Shown piece after piece: positions 46,892 through 55,181 of a stretch of 64,000 nucleotides of DNA. The notes beneath the pieces were generated by a model that saw nothing but the letters and a program-made list of their open reading frames with translations, was not told the DNA's origin and made no database searches. Position numbers and translations under genes: made by a program. Position 1 is the first letter of the stretch, and each line of letters opens with the position of its first letter. Source of the stretch: PLGF01 sp052139695 (GTDB taxonomy: Bacteria > Verrucomicrobiota > Verrucomicrobiia > Limisphaerales > Palsa-1400); assembly GCA_052139695.1 (NCBI GenBank), contig JBKQWF010000307.1:75723-139722 (forward strand), written 5' to 3'.

Positions 46892-47769
46892 TGCGCCTCC
46901 TTTTCCTTGAACAACGCCACAAATAGGTCTTCGAGCGTCAATCGTGTGAGCGACACCTGTTCCGCCCCCTGCGCCTTCAGCCATGCCTCGCCGGCGCGAG
47001 TCTGGTCCACCAGCGCGCGCCAGCGGTTTTCCTCCCAGCCCAAAACGGTGAATCCGTTGCCATTTTGGAACGTCGCGCCATTGCGGGTGAAGAATTCCGC
47101 CAAGCGGTAACGGTCAAGGATTTCGTCCGTTCGGCCCTCCAGGAGTAACCGGCCGTCGCGCAAAATGCCGATGTGATCAGCGAACCGTTCGATGTCGCTC
47201 AAGCTGTGGGAGGAGATAAGAACGGTGCGCTCCCCCGTTGCGATGGCCTTGAGCAATTCTCCGAAAATCTGCTGCCTCGAGACCGCATCCAGGCCGGTCA
47301 GGGGTTCGTCAAGAATGAAAATCTCCGGCTGCCGCGCCAGCGCCAACAGAAGGCTGAGCTTGGTTTTTGCTCCGAAAGAAAGCGTCACCACGTGGTCGCC
47401 GCTCCGCAGATGAAAGGCGTTCATCAGGTGGGCGCAATAATCATCGTCCCACTTGGGATAAAAGCCGCGAACAAACCGGATGGCTTTGCCCACTTTGCCC
47501 CAGACCTGGTAATTCAAGTCGGGACCCACGTAAGCCGCGCGGCGCTTAAAGGCGACTTCGTCCGCGCGGTGGTCCAAACCGAGGACCCGAATCGTGCCCG
47601 CGTCGTTGCAGCCCATGCCGAAAATCATGTCCAGGGCGGTGGTCTTGCCGGAGCCGTTGGGGCCAATCAGGCCGTAAATCGCGCCCCGCGGAACGGTCAA
47701 ATCGAGCGGCCCGAGTTGGAAGGCTGGGTATTTTTTGACTAAGCCGCGGATTTCGAGGGCGTTGTTCAT
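46888..47769 (-). CDS. ABC transporter ATP-binding protein
   Basis: 293 residues. Walker A is GPNGSGKTT, the signature segment is VTLSFGAKTKLSLLLALA, Walker B is IFILDEPLTGLD and the switch histidine lies in LISSHSLSD. The ~60-residue C-terminal extension (after LLEGRTDEILDRY) is typical of exporter ATPases whose permease is a separate gene. Overlaps with both neighbours (ATGA each side) show one operon under the GntR regulator. Confidence 0.93.
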   Translation of the reverse strand: MNNALEIRGLVKKYPAFQLGPLDLTVPRGAIYGLIGPNGSGKTTALDMIFGMGCNDAGTIRVLGLDHRADEVAFKRRAAYVGPDLNYQVWGKVGKAIRFVRGFYPKWDDDYCAHLMNAFHLRSGDHVVTLSFGAKTKLSLLLALARQPEIFILDEPLTGLDAVSRQQIFGELLKAIATGERTVLISSHSLSDIERFADHIGILRDGRLLLEGRTDEILDRYRLAEFFTRNGATFQNGNGFTVLGWEENRWRALVDQTRAGEAWLKAQGAEQVSLTRLTLEDLFVALFKEKEAQ

Positions 47770-48194
47770 AGGGACTCCGGTTCTTTGGAAGGTTGATCGG
47801 TTTCTCTGAGGGTCTTATGGGCCAAATTCAGAATTTCCTCTTGATTTAGTCCGGCTTCGGCGGCTTCGCGGAAGGCTTCCCGCAGCAACCCTGCCGCCGC
47901 CGCCAGTTTAGCTTCACGGCTGCGGGCCTGGCCTTGCTCCGCCACGAAGGTGCCGAGGCCGTGCCGGCGGTAAATGATGCCTTCACTTTCGAGCTGTTCG
48001 TAGGCGCGTTTGACGGTAATGACGCTGACCAGCAGATCTTCCGCCAGTTGGCGGAAGGAAGGGAGGGCATCGCCGGGTTTGAGCCGGTCGGCGCTGATTT
48101 CCCGTTTGAGTCGATTGACGATCTGCTGGTAAAGGGTGGCGCCTTCAGCCGGGGAAACCGGCCCAATCCAGCAGGATTTGCGATCTTGTCTCAC
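47766..48194 (-). CDS. GntR family transcriptional regulator (YtrA-like)
   Basis: 142 residues from a GTG at 48192-48194. The winged-helix domain is clear (LYQQIVNRLKREISADRLKP, LPSFRQLAEDLLVSVITVKR, IYRRHGLGTFVAEQGQARSR), followed by a short ~50-residue helical tail, as in the YtrA subgroup. It probably represses its own operon. A perfect palindrome begins one base upstream of the GTG, leaving no room for a Shine-Dalgarno, so the message is probably leaderless. Confidence 0.9.
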   Translation of the reverse strand: MRQDRKSCWIGPVSPAEGATLYQQIVNRLKREISADRLKPGDALPSFRQLAEDLLVSVITVKRAYEQLESEGIIYRRHGLGTFVAEQGQARSREAKLAAAAGLLREAFREAAEAGLNQEEILNLAHKTLRETDQPSKEPESL

Positions 48195-48231
48195 TGATAT
48201 ACTGTGTATATCACAGCAGCACAGTTGTCAA
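48195..48231 (-). promoter_or_regulatory. Promoter and palindromic operator of the gntR-ABC operon
   Basis: On the minus strand, TTGACA (48226-48231) and TATACA (48205-48210) are 15 bases apart. The 19-bp palindrome TGATATAC-TGT-GTATATCA (48195-48213) has perfect 8-bp arms, covers the -10 and touches the GTG start. It is the obvious binding site for the GntR protein. The predicted transcript would start within a few bases of the GTG. Confidence 0.7.
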
Positions 48232-48515
48232 CCGCTTTTCTTTGCGTCGGACGGCCTGGCGGGGCACCAGCGGATGTTCAGACCGGGACAAAAAATGACT
48301 AGAATGAGGCGCCTGATTTTGAGCCTGTTCGAGAAGAGGCAATTCTTATCTAACCAAAAATCAATTCCTCAGAACAAAAAAAGCAAAGCAAATCACAATT
48401 ACGGTGAGGCAAAGGAATGGCGTTCCCGGCGATGTTATCAGCGGACAAAGTGGCCATGCCGCGGCTCGCACTGGGGAGTCGAGCGCCGGATGGCGAAGAG
48501 AAACGGATAACAACT
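48232..48515. other. Intergenic region between gntR and the monohaem cytochromes
   Basis: 284 bases between divergent units. The middle is AT-rich (AACAAAAAAAGCAAAGC near 48370), which would suit a rightward promoter, but I cannot fix -35 and -10 boxes. No gene and no riboswitch motif is recognised. Confidence 0.4.
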
Positions 48516-48845
48516 ATGAAAAGATCATACTTACTGCTCGCTGTTCTGGCATTAGCCGCCGGGACATCGGCCGTGCTGGCGGCTGATTCCGGCGAACTCT
48601 GGCAGAAAAACTGCGCCAAATGTCACGGCAATGACGGCGCGGGCGACACCAAAATGGGCAAGAAACTGGAAATCAAGGACCTGACCGACGCCAAATACCA
48701 GGCTTCCTTTACCGATGAACAGGCCTTCAAAGCCATCAAGGAAGGAATCAAGGAGGGCGACAAGACGAAAATGAAAGCGGGGGAAGGCCTTAGTGACGAG
48801 GACATCAAGGCGCTCGTGGCCAAGACTCGCTCTTTCAAGAAATAG
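48516..48845 (+). CDS. Small monohaem cytochrome c (periplasmic)
   Basis: 109 residues from MKRSYLLLAVLALAAG (ATG at 48516), with a signal peptide ending near AVLAAD. One haem site is present, WQKNCAKCHGNDGAGDTKMG, with a likely axial Met late in the protein (KMKAGEGLSDEDIKALV). This is the class-I cytochrome c fold. It is nearly a duplicate of the next gene. It would shuttle electrons in the periplasm between the inner-membrane quinol oxidases downstream and the outer-membrane conduit. Confidence 0.92.
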   Translation: MKRSYLLLAVLALAAGTSAVLAADSGELWQKNCAKCHGNDGAGDTKMGKKLEIKDLTDAKYQASFTDEQAFKAIKEGIKEGDKTKMKAGEGLSDEDIKALVAKTRSFKK

Positions 48846-48980
48846 CCGGTGAACAGGGCCGATGCGAAGCAAAGCGGAGTTCTAACCTGGCCAGCTTCGC
48901 GTTGGTTCCACCCCCCAGATTTTTCGGGCGGCTGGAAGGCCGTCCGGGAGAAAAAAGTCACAATCAACCAAGGAGATTAC

Positions 48981-49307
48981 ATGAAAACAGCACTGGTCCT
49001 CGCGCTGGCGGCAGCCGCATTGACGGCCACGACCGCGCGGAGCGACGATGTTAAAGCGACCTACGACAAAGAATGCACCAAGTGTCACGGCGCGGACGGC
49101 AAGGGCGAGACCAAAATGGGCAAAAAGCTCGGCGCCAAGGATTATACCGATGCCAAAGTGCAGGACGCGTTAAAAGACGACGCGGCCTTCAAATCGATTA
49201 AGGAAGGCCTCAAGAAGGACGACAAAACCCTGATGAAGCCGGCGGAAGGGCTGTCCGACGATCAGATCAAGGGCTTAGTCGCCTACATGCGTTCCTTCAA
49301 GAAATAA
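48981..49307 (+). CDS. Small monohaem cytochrome c, paralogue
   Basis: 108 residues from ATG 48981 behind AGGAG. The signal peptide is KTALVLALAAAALTATTARS. The haem site is CTKCHGADGKGETKMGKKLG and the Met ligand region is LMKPAEGLSDDQIKGLVAYM. It is highly similar to the previous cytochrome, including the FKSIKEGLKKDDK segment, so this is a tandem duplication. It ends seven bases before the heptahaem gene, in the same operon. Confidence 0.93.
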   Translation: MKTALVLALAAAALTATTARSDDVKATYDKECTKCHGADGKGETKMGKKLGAKDYTDAKVQDALKDDAAFKSIKEGLKKDDKTLMKPAEGLSDDQIKGLVAYMRSFKK

Positions 49308-49314
49308 GACAACC

Positions 49315-50796
49315 ATGAGTGCTCCCGCGCCATCCTCGGCTCCGCGTTCAACCGTTTGGAGAAATTGGACCAGCCTGGCTGGCGCGGTCGTCATGGTCGC
49401 CAGCGCCTTCGCATTTATCTTATTGTTCTTTCTCGATGCGGTGGCGCATTCCAATAATCCGTATCTCGGCATTCTGACGTTTCTTGTCGCGCCTGCCTTC
49501 TTCTTCCTGGGGCTTTTGCTCTTTCTCATCGGTGTCTGGCAAAAGCACCGGGACCAGGCCAAGGCCACTGGCGGGGCCATGCCGCTGCAAATCCGGGTTG
49601 ATTTCTCGCGCCCGCGCGACCGGCGCATGCTCGCCATCTTTGTCCCGGCGAGCGTTTGCTTCTTTCTGGTGACGGCCATGGGCAGCTATCACACCTATCA
49701 CTTTACGGAATCGGTCACGTTTTGCGGCGAGGCGTGCCATACCGTCATGCAGCCTGAACTGACCACTTACCGGCACGGCCCGCACGCGCGGGTGGCCTGC
49801 GTGGAATGTCACATTGGCAGCGGGGCGGAATGGTATGTGCGCTCCAAATTATCCGGCACTTATCAAGTCTATGCCACCCTGGCCAAGAAGTATCCGCGGC
49901 CGATTCCTACGCCTGTCAAAAACCTGCGTCCGGCGCAGGAAACGTGCGAGGAATGCCACTGGCCGCAAAAATTCGTCGGCAACCTCGACCGCACTTATTC
50001 CTATTTCCTGCCCGACGCCACCAATTCGCTCTATTCCGTCCGTCTTTTGCTGAGAGTGGGCGGAGGCGATCCCACGCATGGCCCCGAAGGCGGCATCCAT
50101 TGGCACATGAACGTGGCCAACAAAATCGAATATGTGGCGGCCGATGAGGCCCGGCAGAATATCCCGTGGGTGAGGATGACCGATCGCCAGGGAGTGGTCA
50201 CAGAGTTCCGCACCGCCAGTTTTACCAACGACCTCAGCAAAATGAGCGTGCGCCGGATGGATTGCATGGATTGCCACAACCGCCCCGCCCATGTCTTCCG
50301 CTCGCCGGAGAGCGCCGTGAACATGGCCATGTCTCTGGGCCAAATCGACCGCTCCTTGCCTTACGTCAAAACCAACGCGGTCGGCGTTTTATGCGGCAAG
50401 TACAAGGATGACGACGAAGCTTTTCAGCAAATAGCCGAGACCTTCCAGAAACGTTATCCGACCAATCTCACCGCCGGTTTGGCCATCAAGACCCTCCAAC
50501 AGATTTATAAGGACAATTTCTTTCCCGCGATGAAGTCCGACTGGCGCGCGTATCCGGACAATATCGGCCACAAGGATTGGCCGGGTTGTTTTCGCTGTCA
50601 TGATGGCAAGCACAAGACGGCGGATGGGACCCGATCCATCCGATTCAATGATTGCAACGTCTGCCATGTCATTCTGGCGCAGGGCAGCGGCGAGCAGATG
50701 AATCAATTGAGCCCACTTGGGCAGAAGTTCGCCCACCCGTTGGAAGAATATGACCCAGCCTACCAATGCACCGACTGCCATAATGGCGGACTCTGA
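49315..50796 (+). CDS. ImcH-like heptahaem NapC/NirT-type inner-membrane cytochrome
   Basis: 493 residues. The N-terminus has three hydrophobic helices (LAGAVVMVASAFAFILLFFL; TFLVAPAFFFLGLLLFLIGV; LAIFVPASVCFFLVTAMGSY). After them come seven haem sites: one CX3CH (CGEACHTVM, with the nearby Met typical of the first NapC/NrfH haem) and six CXXCH (CVECH, CEECH, CMDCH, CFRCH, CNVCH, CTDCH). Three helices plus seven haems is the layout of Geobacter ImcH, which takes electrons from the quinol pool. The resemblance is architectural; orthology needs an alignment. It overlaps the next cytochrome gene. Confidence 0.85.
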   Translation: MSAPAPSSAPRSTVWRNWTSLAGAVVMVASAFAFILLFFLDAVAHSNNPYLGILTFLVAPAFFFLGLLLFLIGVWQKHRDQAKATGGAMPLQIRVDFSRPRDRRMLAIFVPASVCFFLVTAMGSYHTYHFTESVTFCGEACHTVMQPELTTYRHGPHARVACVECHIGSGAEWYVRSKLSGTYQVYATLAKKYPRPIPTPVKNLRPAQETCEECHWPQKFVGNLDRTYSYFLPDATNSLYSVRLLLRVGGGDPTHGPEGGIHWHMNVANKIEYVAADEARQNIPWVRMTDRQGVVTEFRTASFTNDLSKMSVRRMDCMDCHNRPAHVFRSPESAVNMAMSLGQIDRSLPYVKTNAVGVLCGKYKDDDEAFQQIAETFQKRYPTNLTAGLAIKTLQQIYKDNFFPAMKSDWRAYPDNIGHKDWPGCFRCHDGKHKTADGTRSIRFNDCNVCHVILAQGSGEQMNQLSPLGQKFAHPLEEYDPAYQCTDCHNGGL

Positions 50797-52993
50797 TTGT
50801 CCGCAAGCAATTAAAACCAAAGTCCGCTCCGCGCGCCCCGCCGCGCGCCCGCGGCGAAGCGGCGCCGTAGCTTTTCTTGGGCTCTTGGCTGTTACTCTGC
50901 TCTTAACGCAAGGCCGCGTCTTTGCCGCGGAAACTCTGGCCAATGCGGATTGCCTGGACTGCCATTCCGACCCCACCACTGCGCGCATGGTCGCCGGGAA
51001 GCAGGTTCCGATGGCGGTTTTTCCCACCAACATCTTTCTCAAATCGGTCCATGCCAAACTGAATTGCATCGATTGCCACGTAACTGTCAAAGAGATGGTT
51101 CACCCGAGCGGACTGCCGCCGGCCCAATGCGCCGGTTGTCACGACGCGCCCTCCAGCCATCAGAACGCGGTCAAGGATTACGCCGGCAGCATTCACGGCA
51201 TGAGCAAAGCCATGGGCGCCTCGGCGGCCGCCTCCTGCGTCGATTGCCACGGCTCGCATGACATTCTGGCCGTGAAGGACCCCGCTTCGCCGGTTTTCAA
51301 GCTGAACCTGCCGCGGACTTGCGCCAAATGCCATAACAACCCCGGCCTGACAACGGAGTATCGGATGAAGTATCCCGACGTGGCCTCGCAATACAGCGAT
51401 AGCATTCACGGACGCGCGCTCCTGCAAATGGGCCTGATTCTGGCGCCTTCCTGCAATGATTGTCATGGCGTGCATGACATTAAACGGAGCGTCGATCGCA
51501 GTTCCACGGTTAACCATGCCAATGTCGCGGCCACTTGCGGCAAGTGCCACCTGGGGATTGAGAAAACCTACAACGCCAGCATTCACGGACAGATTCTGGC
51601 CAAAGGAGATTCTAGCGGCCCGGTTTGCACCGATTGTCACTCGGCCCATGAAATCGACTCTCCTTCCGGCAGCAATTTCAAAGCGCGCAGCGACGAGCGT
51701 TGCGGGCGCTGCCACCAGGACCGATTGGCCCATTATCGCGAAACTTATCACGGCAAAGCGATGGCTTTGGGGCGGCCCAACCACGCCCCGGATGTCGCCG
51801 CTTGCTATGATTGTCACGGCTACCACGATGTCCTGCCCCGCTCCAATCCGGCGTCGCATCTGTCCCAAGCCAACATCGTCGGGACCTGTCGCAAATGCCA
51901 TGCGGATGCCAGTCCCAGTTTCGCCCGATACATTCCGCACGCCAACCCGATGGACGGACGGAACTATCCGCAGTTGCATTGGACGTTTGTTGGGATGACA
52001 ACGCTGTTGATCTGCGTTTTTCTCCTCTTCGGCGCGCACACCGGCCTGTGGCTTTTCCGCTCCGGCTACCTTTATCTGCACGATTCCAAAGCGTTCCGCG
52101 AAGCCAAAGTGGAAACGCAACAAGGCGGCGAATGGTTTACGCGCTTTCCGCCCTTTGAACGCTTCCTCCATTTCCTGGTGGTGACCAGCTTCCTGCTCCT
52201 TGTCATTACCGGCATGCCTCTAAAGTTCTATTATACAAGCTGGGCCAAGGTGCTGTTTAACTTCCTGGGGGGCACAGAAGTGGCGCGGAGTCTGCATCAT
52301 TTCGGCGCGGTCGTGACCTTCCTTTATTTTGGCCTGCACCTGTCCAAGCTGCTGAGCAAGTCCTGGAAAGGCCGCGCCGCCCTTTCGGGGCCGGGCGGCT
52401 TTCTTGGCACGTGCGGACGTCTCAAAACAGTGCTTTTCGGGCCGGATTCCATGATCCCGACTTTCCAGGATTGGAAAGATTTTATCGCGCACCAGAAATG
52501 GTTTTTCGGCAAAGGCCCCAAACCGCAATTTGACCGCTGGACTTATTGGGAAAAGTTTGACTACTTCGCCGTCTTCTGGGGCGTGTTCATCATTGGCGCT
52601 TCCGGCCTGGTCATGTGGTTTCCGCAGTTCTTCTCCCATTTCATGCCGGGCTGGGTGATCAATATCGCCCTGATTGTGCATTCGGACGAAGCGCTCCTCG
52701 CGGCGGGCTTTATTTTCACCATTCATTTCTTTAACACTCATTTCCGCCTGGAAAAATTCCCGATGGACACGGTGATTTTCTCCGGCCGCATCTCCAAAAC
52801 GGAAATGTTGCACGAGCGCAAACGCTGGTATGAGCGTCTCCTGGCCGCTGGCCGATTGGAAGACCACCGGGTGAAAGACGAATGGGAACGCTGGAAAGGC
52901 ATCGCCCGCTCCTTCGGCTACCTCTTTTTCGGCGTCGGCGTCATTTTGCTCCTCCTCATCGTTTATGCCATGGCCACCCGCTTGAGCCACTGA
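50750..52993 (+). CDS. Fusion of undecahaem cytochrome c and b-type cytochrome (CbcL-like quinol oxidase)
   Basis: 747 residues from ATG 50750 (TTGGAAGA just upstream; ATG 50783 is an alternative). A signal helix (VAFLGLLAVTLLLTQGRVFA) leads into eleven CXXCH sites in about 360 residues: CLDCH, CIDCH, CAGCH, CVDCH, CAKCH, CNDCH, CGKCH, CTDCH, CGRCH, CYDCH and CRKCH. The C-terminal ~330 residues form a cytochrome-b561/FdnI-like domain with His-bearing helices (FERFLHFLVVTSFLLLVITG; LHHFGAVVTFLYFGLHLSK; ALIVHSDEALLAAGF). This c-b fusion is the CbcL layout. The start lies within the end of the ImcH-like gene, so the two are co-translated. Confidence 0.85.
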   Translation: MTQPTNAPTAIMADSDCPQAIKTKVRSARPAARPRRSGAVAFLGLLAVTLLLTQGRVFAAETLANADCLDCHSDPTTARMVAGKQVPMAVFPTNIFLKSVHAKLNCIDCHVTVKEMVHPSGLPPAQCAGCHDAPSSHQNAVKDYAGSIHGMSKAMGASAAASCVDCHGSHDILAVKDPASPVFKLNLPRTCAKCHNNPGLTTEYRMKYPDVASQYSDSIHGRALLQMGLILAPSCNDCHGVHDIKRSVDRSSTVNHANVAATCGKCHLGIEKTYNASIHGQILAKGDSSGPVCTDCHSAHEIDSPSGSNFKARSDERCGRCHQDRLAHYRETYHGKAMALGRPNHAPDVAACYDCHGYHDVLPRSNPASHLSQANIVGTCRKCHADASPSFARYIPHANPMDGRNYPQLHWTFVGMTTLLICVFLLFGAHTGLWLFRSGYLYLHDSKAFREAKVETQQGGEWFTRFPPFERFLHFLVVTSFLLLVITGMPLKFYYTSWAKVLFNFLGGTEVARSLHHFGAVVTFLYFGLHLSKLLSKSWKGRAALSGPGGFLGTCGRLKTVLFGPDSMIPTFQDWKDFIAHQKWFFGKGPKPQFDRWTYWEKFDYFAVFWGVFIIGASGLVMWFPQFFSHFMPGWVINIALIVHSDEALLAAGFIFTIHFFNTHFRLEKFPMDTVIFSGRISKTEMLHERKRWYERLLAAGRLEDHRVKDEWERWKGIARSFGYLFFGVGVILLLLIVYAMATRLSH

Positions 52994-53112
52994 GGAGCAC
53001 GGTCTCGCAAATTGAGGTTAATTGCCTGACGACCCGCCCGGCCAACTGCTGCCGGGGCTGGTTCAAAGAGATAAATCCATTCCCGCCTTTGAGGGACCGC
53101 GCCGCGAAATAC

Positions 53113-54372
53113 ATGCTGCTTCGGCATGGGTCAAAAACTCCTGAAATTGTTCGCGCCGTAAGGGCGAACAGGATGCGGAAAATTGCATCAAAGATTTACA
53201 CCGACGATCTGACTTCCCCGCCCGAAGAAATTGTAAGACGACATCGCCTGGAAATCGCCGCTCATTTTTATCCCGGCGCATTGATAAGCCACCGCTCGGC
53301 ACTGGAGGGAGGTAATATTTCGCCGGGTGGCAAACTTCATCTCACGGTGCCGCAAGCCGTGGCAACGGTGCGCAAACTTCCCGGATTAGAAATTCGTCTT
53401 TGGCGAGGACCCGCACCACAGGCGAACGACATTCGGAACCCCTTGGGCGATGGCAAAGAACTGTTCACTTCGAGCCAGGCTAGAGCCATCCTTGAGAACA
53501 TGCAGATCGCGCGGGCACACGGTGGCGACGAGGCCAAAACGCTTTCTGCAGGGGAATTGGAGCGCTGGATAGACCGATACCTTCGAATCTTTGGGGTCGC
53601 ATGGCTTGATAAACTCCGAGAGCAGGCGAATGATTTGGCTTCGCGATTTGGCTGGCTACGCGAGCAGCAGGAACTCAATCAGCTGGTGGCTGCAATCAAA
53701 GGGGAAACATCGAATTACAGGCTCACCACTGACCTCGTCCGTTCCCGTGCCCAAGGGAAGCCTTATGATCCTGAGCGGGTCACTCTTTTCGGAACGCTCC
53801 AGGCGCGTCTGGCAGCGGAGCACTTTGTTGAATTGCCGAGGCCTCCGGCGAACGAATTGGAAAATCGCGCCTTCTGGGAAGCATATTTTTCCAATTTCAT
53901 TGAAGGCACAAAGTTCACCGTCGAAGAAGCCAGGGTCATAGTTTACGATCGTGAGGCGGCGAAAGCCTTGGAAAGAAAGCGTCCCGATGACGCGCACGAC
54001 ATCCTCGAAACCTACCGGCTGATCATTGACCCAAAAATCAGCGGCGAAGTGCCAAAGGACGCGGCACAACTTCTGGAGCTACTCAAGCGAAGACACGCTC
54101 GAATGATGGCCAGCCGCCTGAACATCGAGCCCGGTGTTTTCAAGACAACGAACAACCAACTCGGTTCCCGGGTATTCGTCGCTCCCGAGCTGGTAGCCGA
54201 AACGTTGACCCGTGGTTGGCCGGCCAGTCGGGAACTGCCATCTGCCTCTGCCCGTGCCCTCTATGTCCTTTTTCTGATCGCGGAAGTGCATCCTTTCAAT
54301 GATGGCAACGGTCGTATTTCCCGTTTGGGGATGAACGCGGAATTTTGTCGAGCAGAATCCGCCGCGCAATGA
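53113..54372 (+). pseudogene. Fic family protein, C-terminally truncated
   Basis: About 419 residues from ATG 53113; longer in-frame starts overlap the cytochrome gene. The N-terminal ~130 residues resemble AbiEi-like winged-helix antitoxin regions (IASKIYTDDLTSPPEEIVRR, YPGALISHRSALEGG). The Fic domain has the inhibitory/N-terminal FWEAYFSNFIEGTKFTVEEA and the catalytic HPFNDGNGRISRLGMNAEF. Right after AEF the homology stops. In normal proteins ~60-80 residues follow, here eight unrelated ones. The new sequence is antisense to a release-factor-like gene, so the 3' end was lost at about 54345. AMP-transfer activity might survive since the motif is intact, but folding is doubtful. Confidence 0.8.
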
Positions 54373-54604
54373 AGCGATTGAGTCCCTGTTGACGAGTCGT
54401 CTGGCACTTCACTTGCAGCTGAAGAAGAAGGCCGGTCGGTCGATGGAGCAGCATCACGGACGTCGCCGACTTATTGACATTTTGGCCCCCATGCCCTTCC
54501 GATCTCACAAAAGATGCTTCAATATCTGACTCCCGCACCCCCAAGGCGGCCATCCGCTGGGCAAGCTGCTGTGACCTTTCTGGGTTCACGGGAAACGCGG
54601 TCAC
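54296..54604 (-). pseudogene. Stand-alone RF-1 domain (peptide-release-factor-like) protein, C-terminally truncated
   Basis: 102 residues from GTG at 54604. The GGQ peptide-release motif is present in FVRSEGHGGQNVNKSATSVM, followed by QVKCQTTRQQGLNRFIARR and ILLDKI. Similar ArfB/PrfH-like proteins then continue with a basic tail of 30-40 residues. Here it is replaced by PRSSPNGKYDRCHH, which is antisense to the Fic gene. The break coincides with the Fic break. Without the basic tail, ribosome binding is probably lost. Confidence 0.8.
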
Positions 54605-54749
54605 CGCCGCCGTCTAGTCGAGCGGGTCGAGATTCTCAAGGCGGGGCCTCCACTGACCCGGGTCACTGGCAAGTTCCGTGCGCGTCCGCGTTCGAAAATG
54701 ATCGCGGCAACTGAAGCTTCTTTTTGGAGATAACAGGTGATATGCCAGT

Positions 54750-55181
54750 ATGCACGATTTGAATGATCAGCACCACGATCAATTCCTCCGCCTCTTCGCG
54801 GCTTCGCGGCGCATGAACCGGCGTTGCGGACGTTTGTGCGGTCGCAGCTGCCCTCGCTGGGAGAGGTGTTGGAAGTCATGCAAGAGGTAGCTGTGGTGCT
54901 ATGGCAGAAATTCGCGGAGTTTGACGCCACGCGGGATTTTCGGAAATGGGCTTTTGGGGTGGCACGTTATCAGGCGCTCGCGTATCTGCGGGACCGGGCG
55001 CGAGACCGGCATGTATTTGATGACGAACTGGTGGGGCGTCTCGCCGATGAGGCCGTGGCGGCCGATCCGCGCCACACAACGAGGGCAAACGCCAATGTCC
55101 CTTTACAAGTTTCTGCATCGCATCCGGCAGTCGCTGCTGGAGTGTGTGCGGCGCGCCATCGCGATGGAGGGTTTCTCTTGA
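54750..55181 (+). pseudogene. ECF sigma factor, broken by an 8-bp tandem duplication and a region-4 deletion
   Basis: The natural start is ATG 54750 (HDLNDQHHDQFLRLFAA). The 8-mer TTCGCGGC occurs twice in tandem (54795-54802, 54803-54810). Removing one copy restores the frame FAAHEPALRTFVRSQLPSLG and region 2 continues (MQEVAVVLWQKFAEFD, FRKWAFGVARYQALAYLRD). After DPRHTTRANA the frame is lost again: the first part of region 4, roughly 35 residues by family comparison, is missing. The remaining MSLYKFLHRIRQSLLECVRR to the TGA at 55181 is in another frame. Two independent lesions make this a non-functional sigma factor. Confidence 0.8.

Noticed and set aside
37544..52993. CRISPR or DNA repeats suggested by recurrent TGC-CA spacing
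   Set aside because: The recurrences are haem-binding codons at irregular distances, not DNA-level repeats. I see no CRISPR array anywhere in the window.
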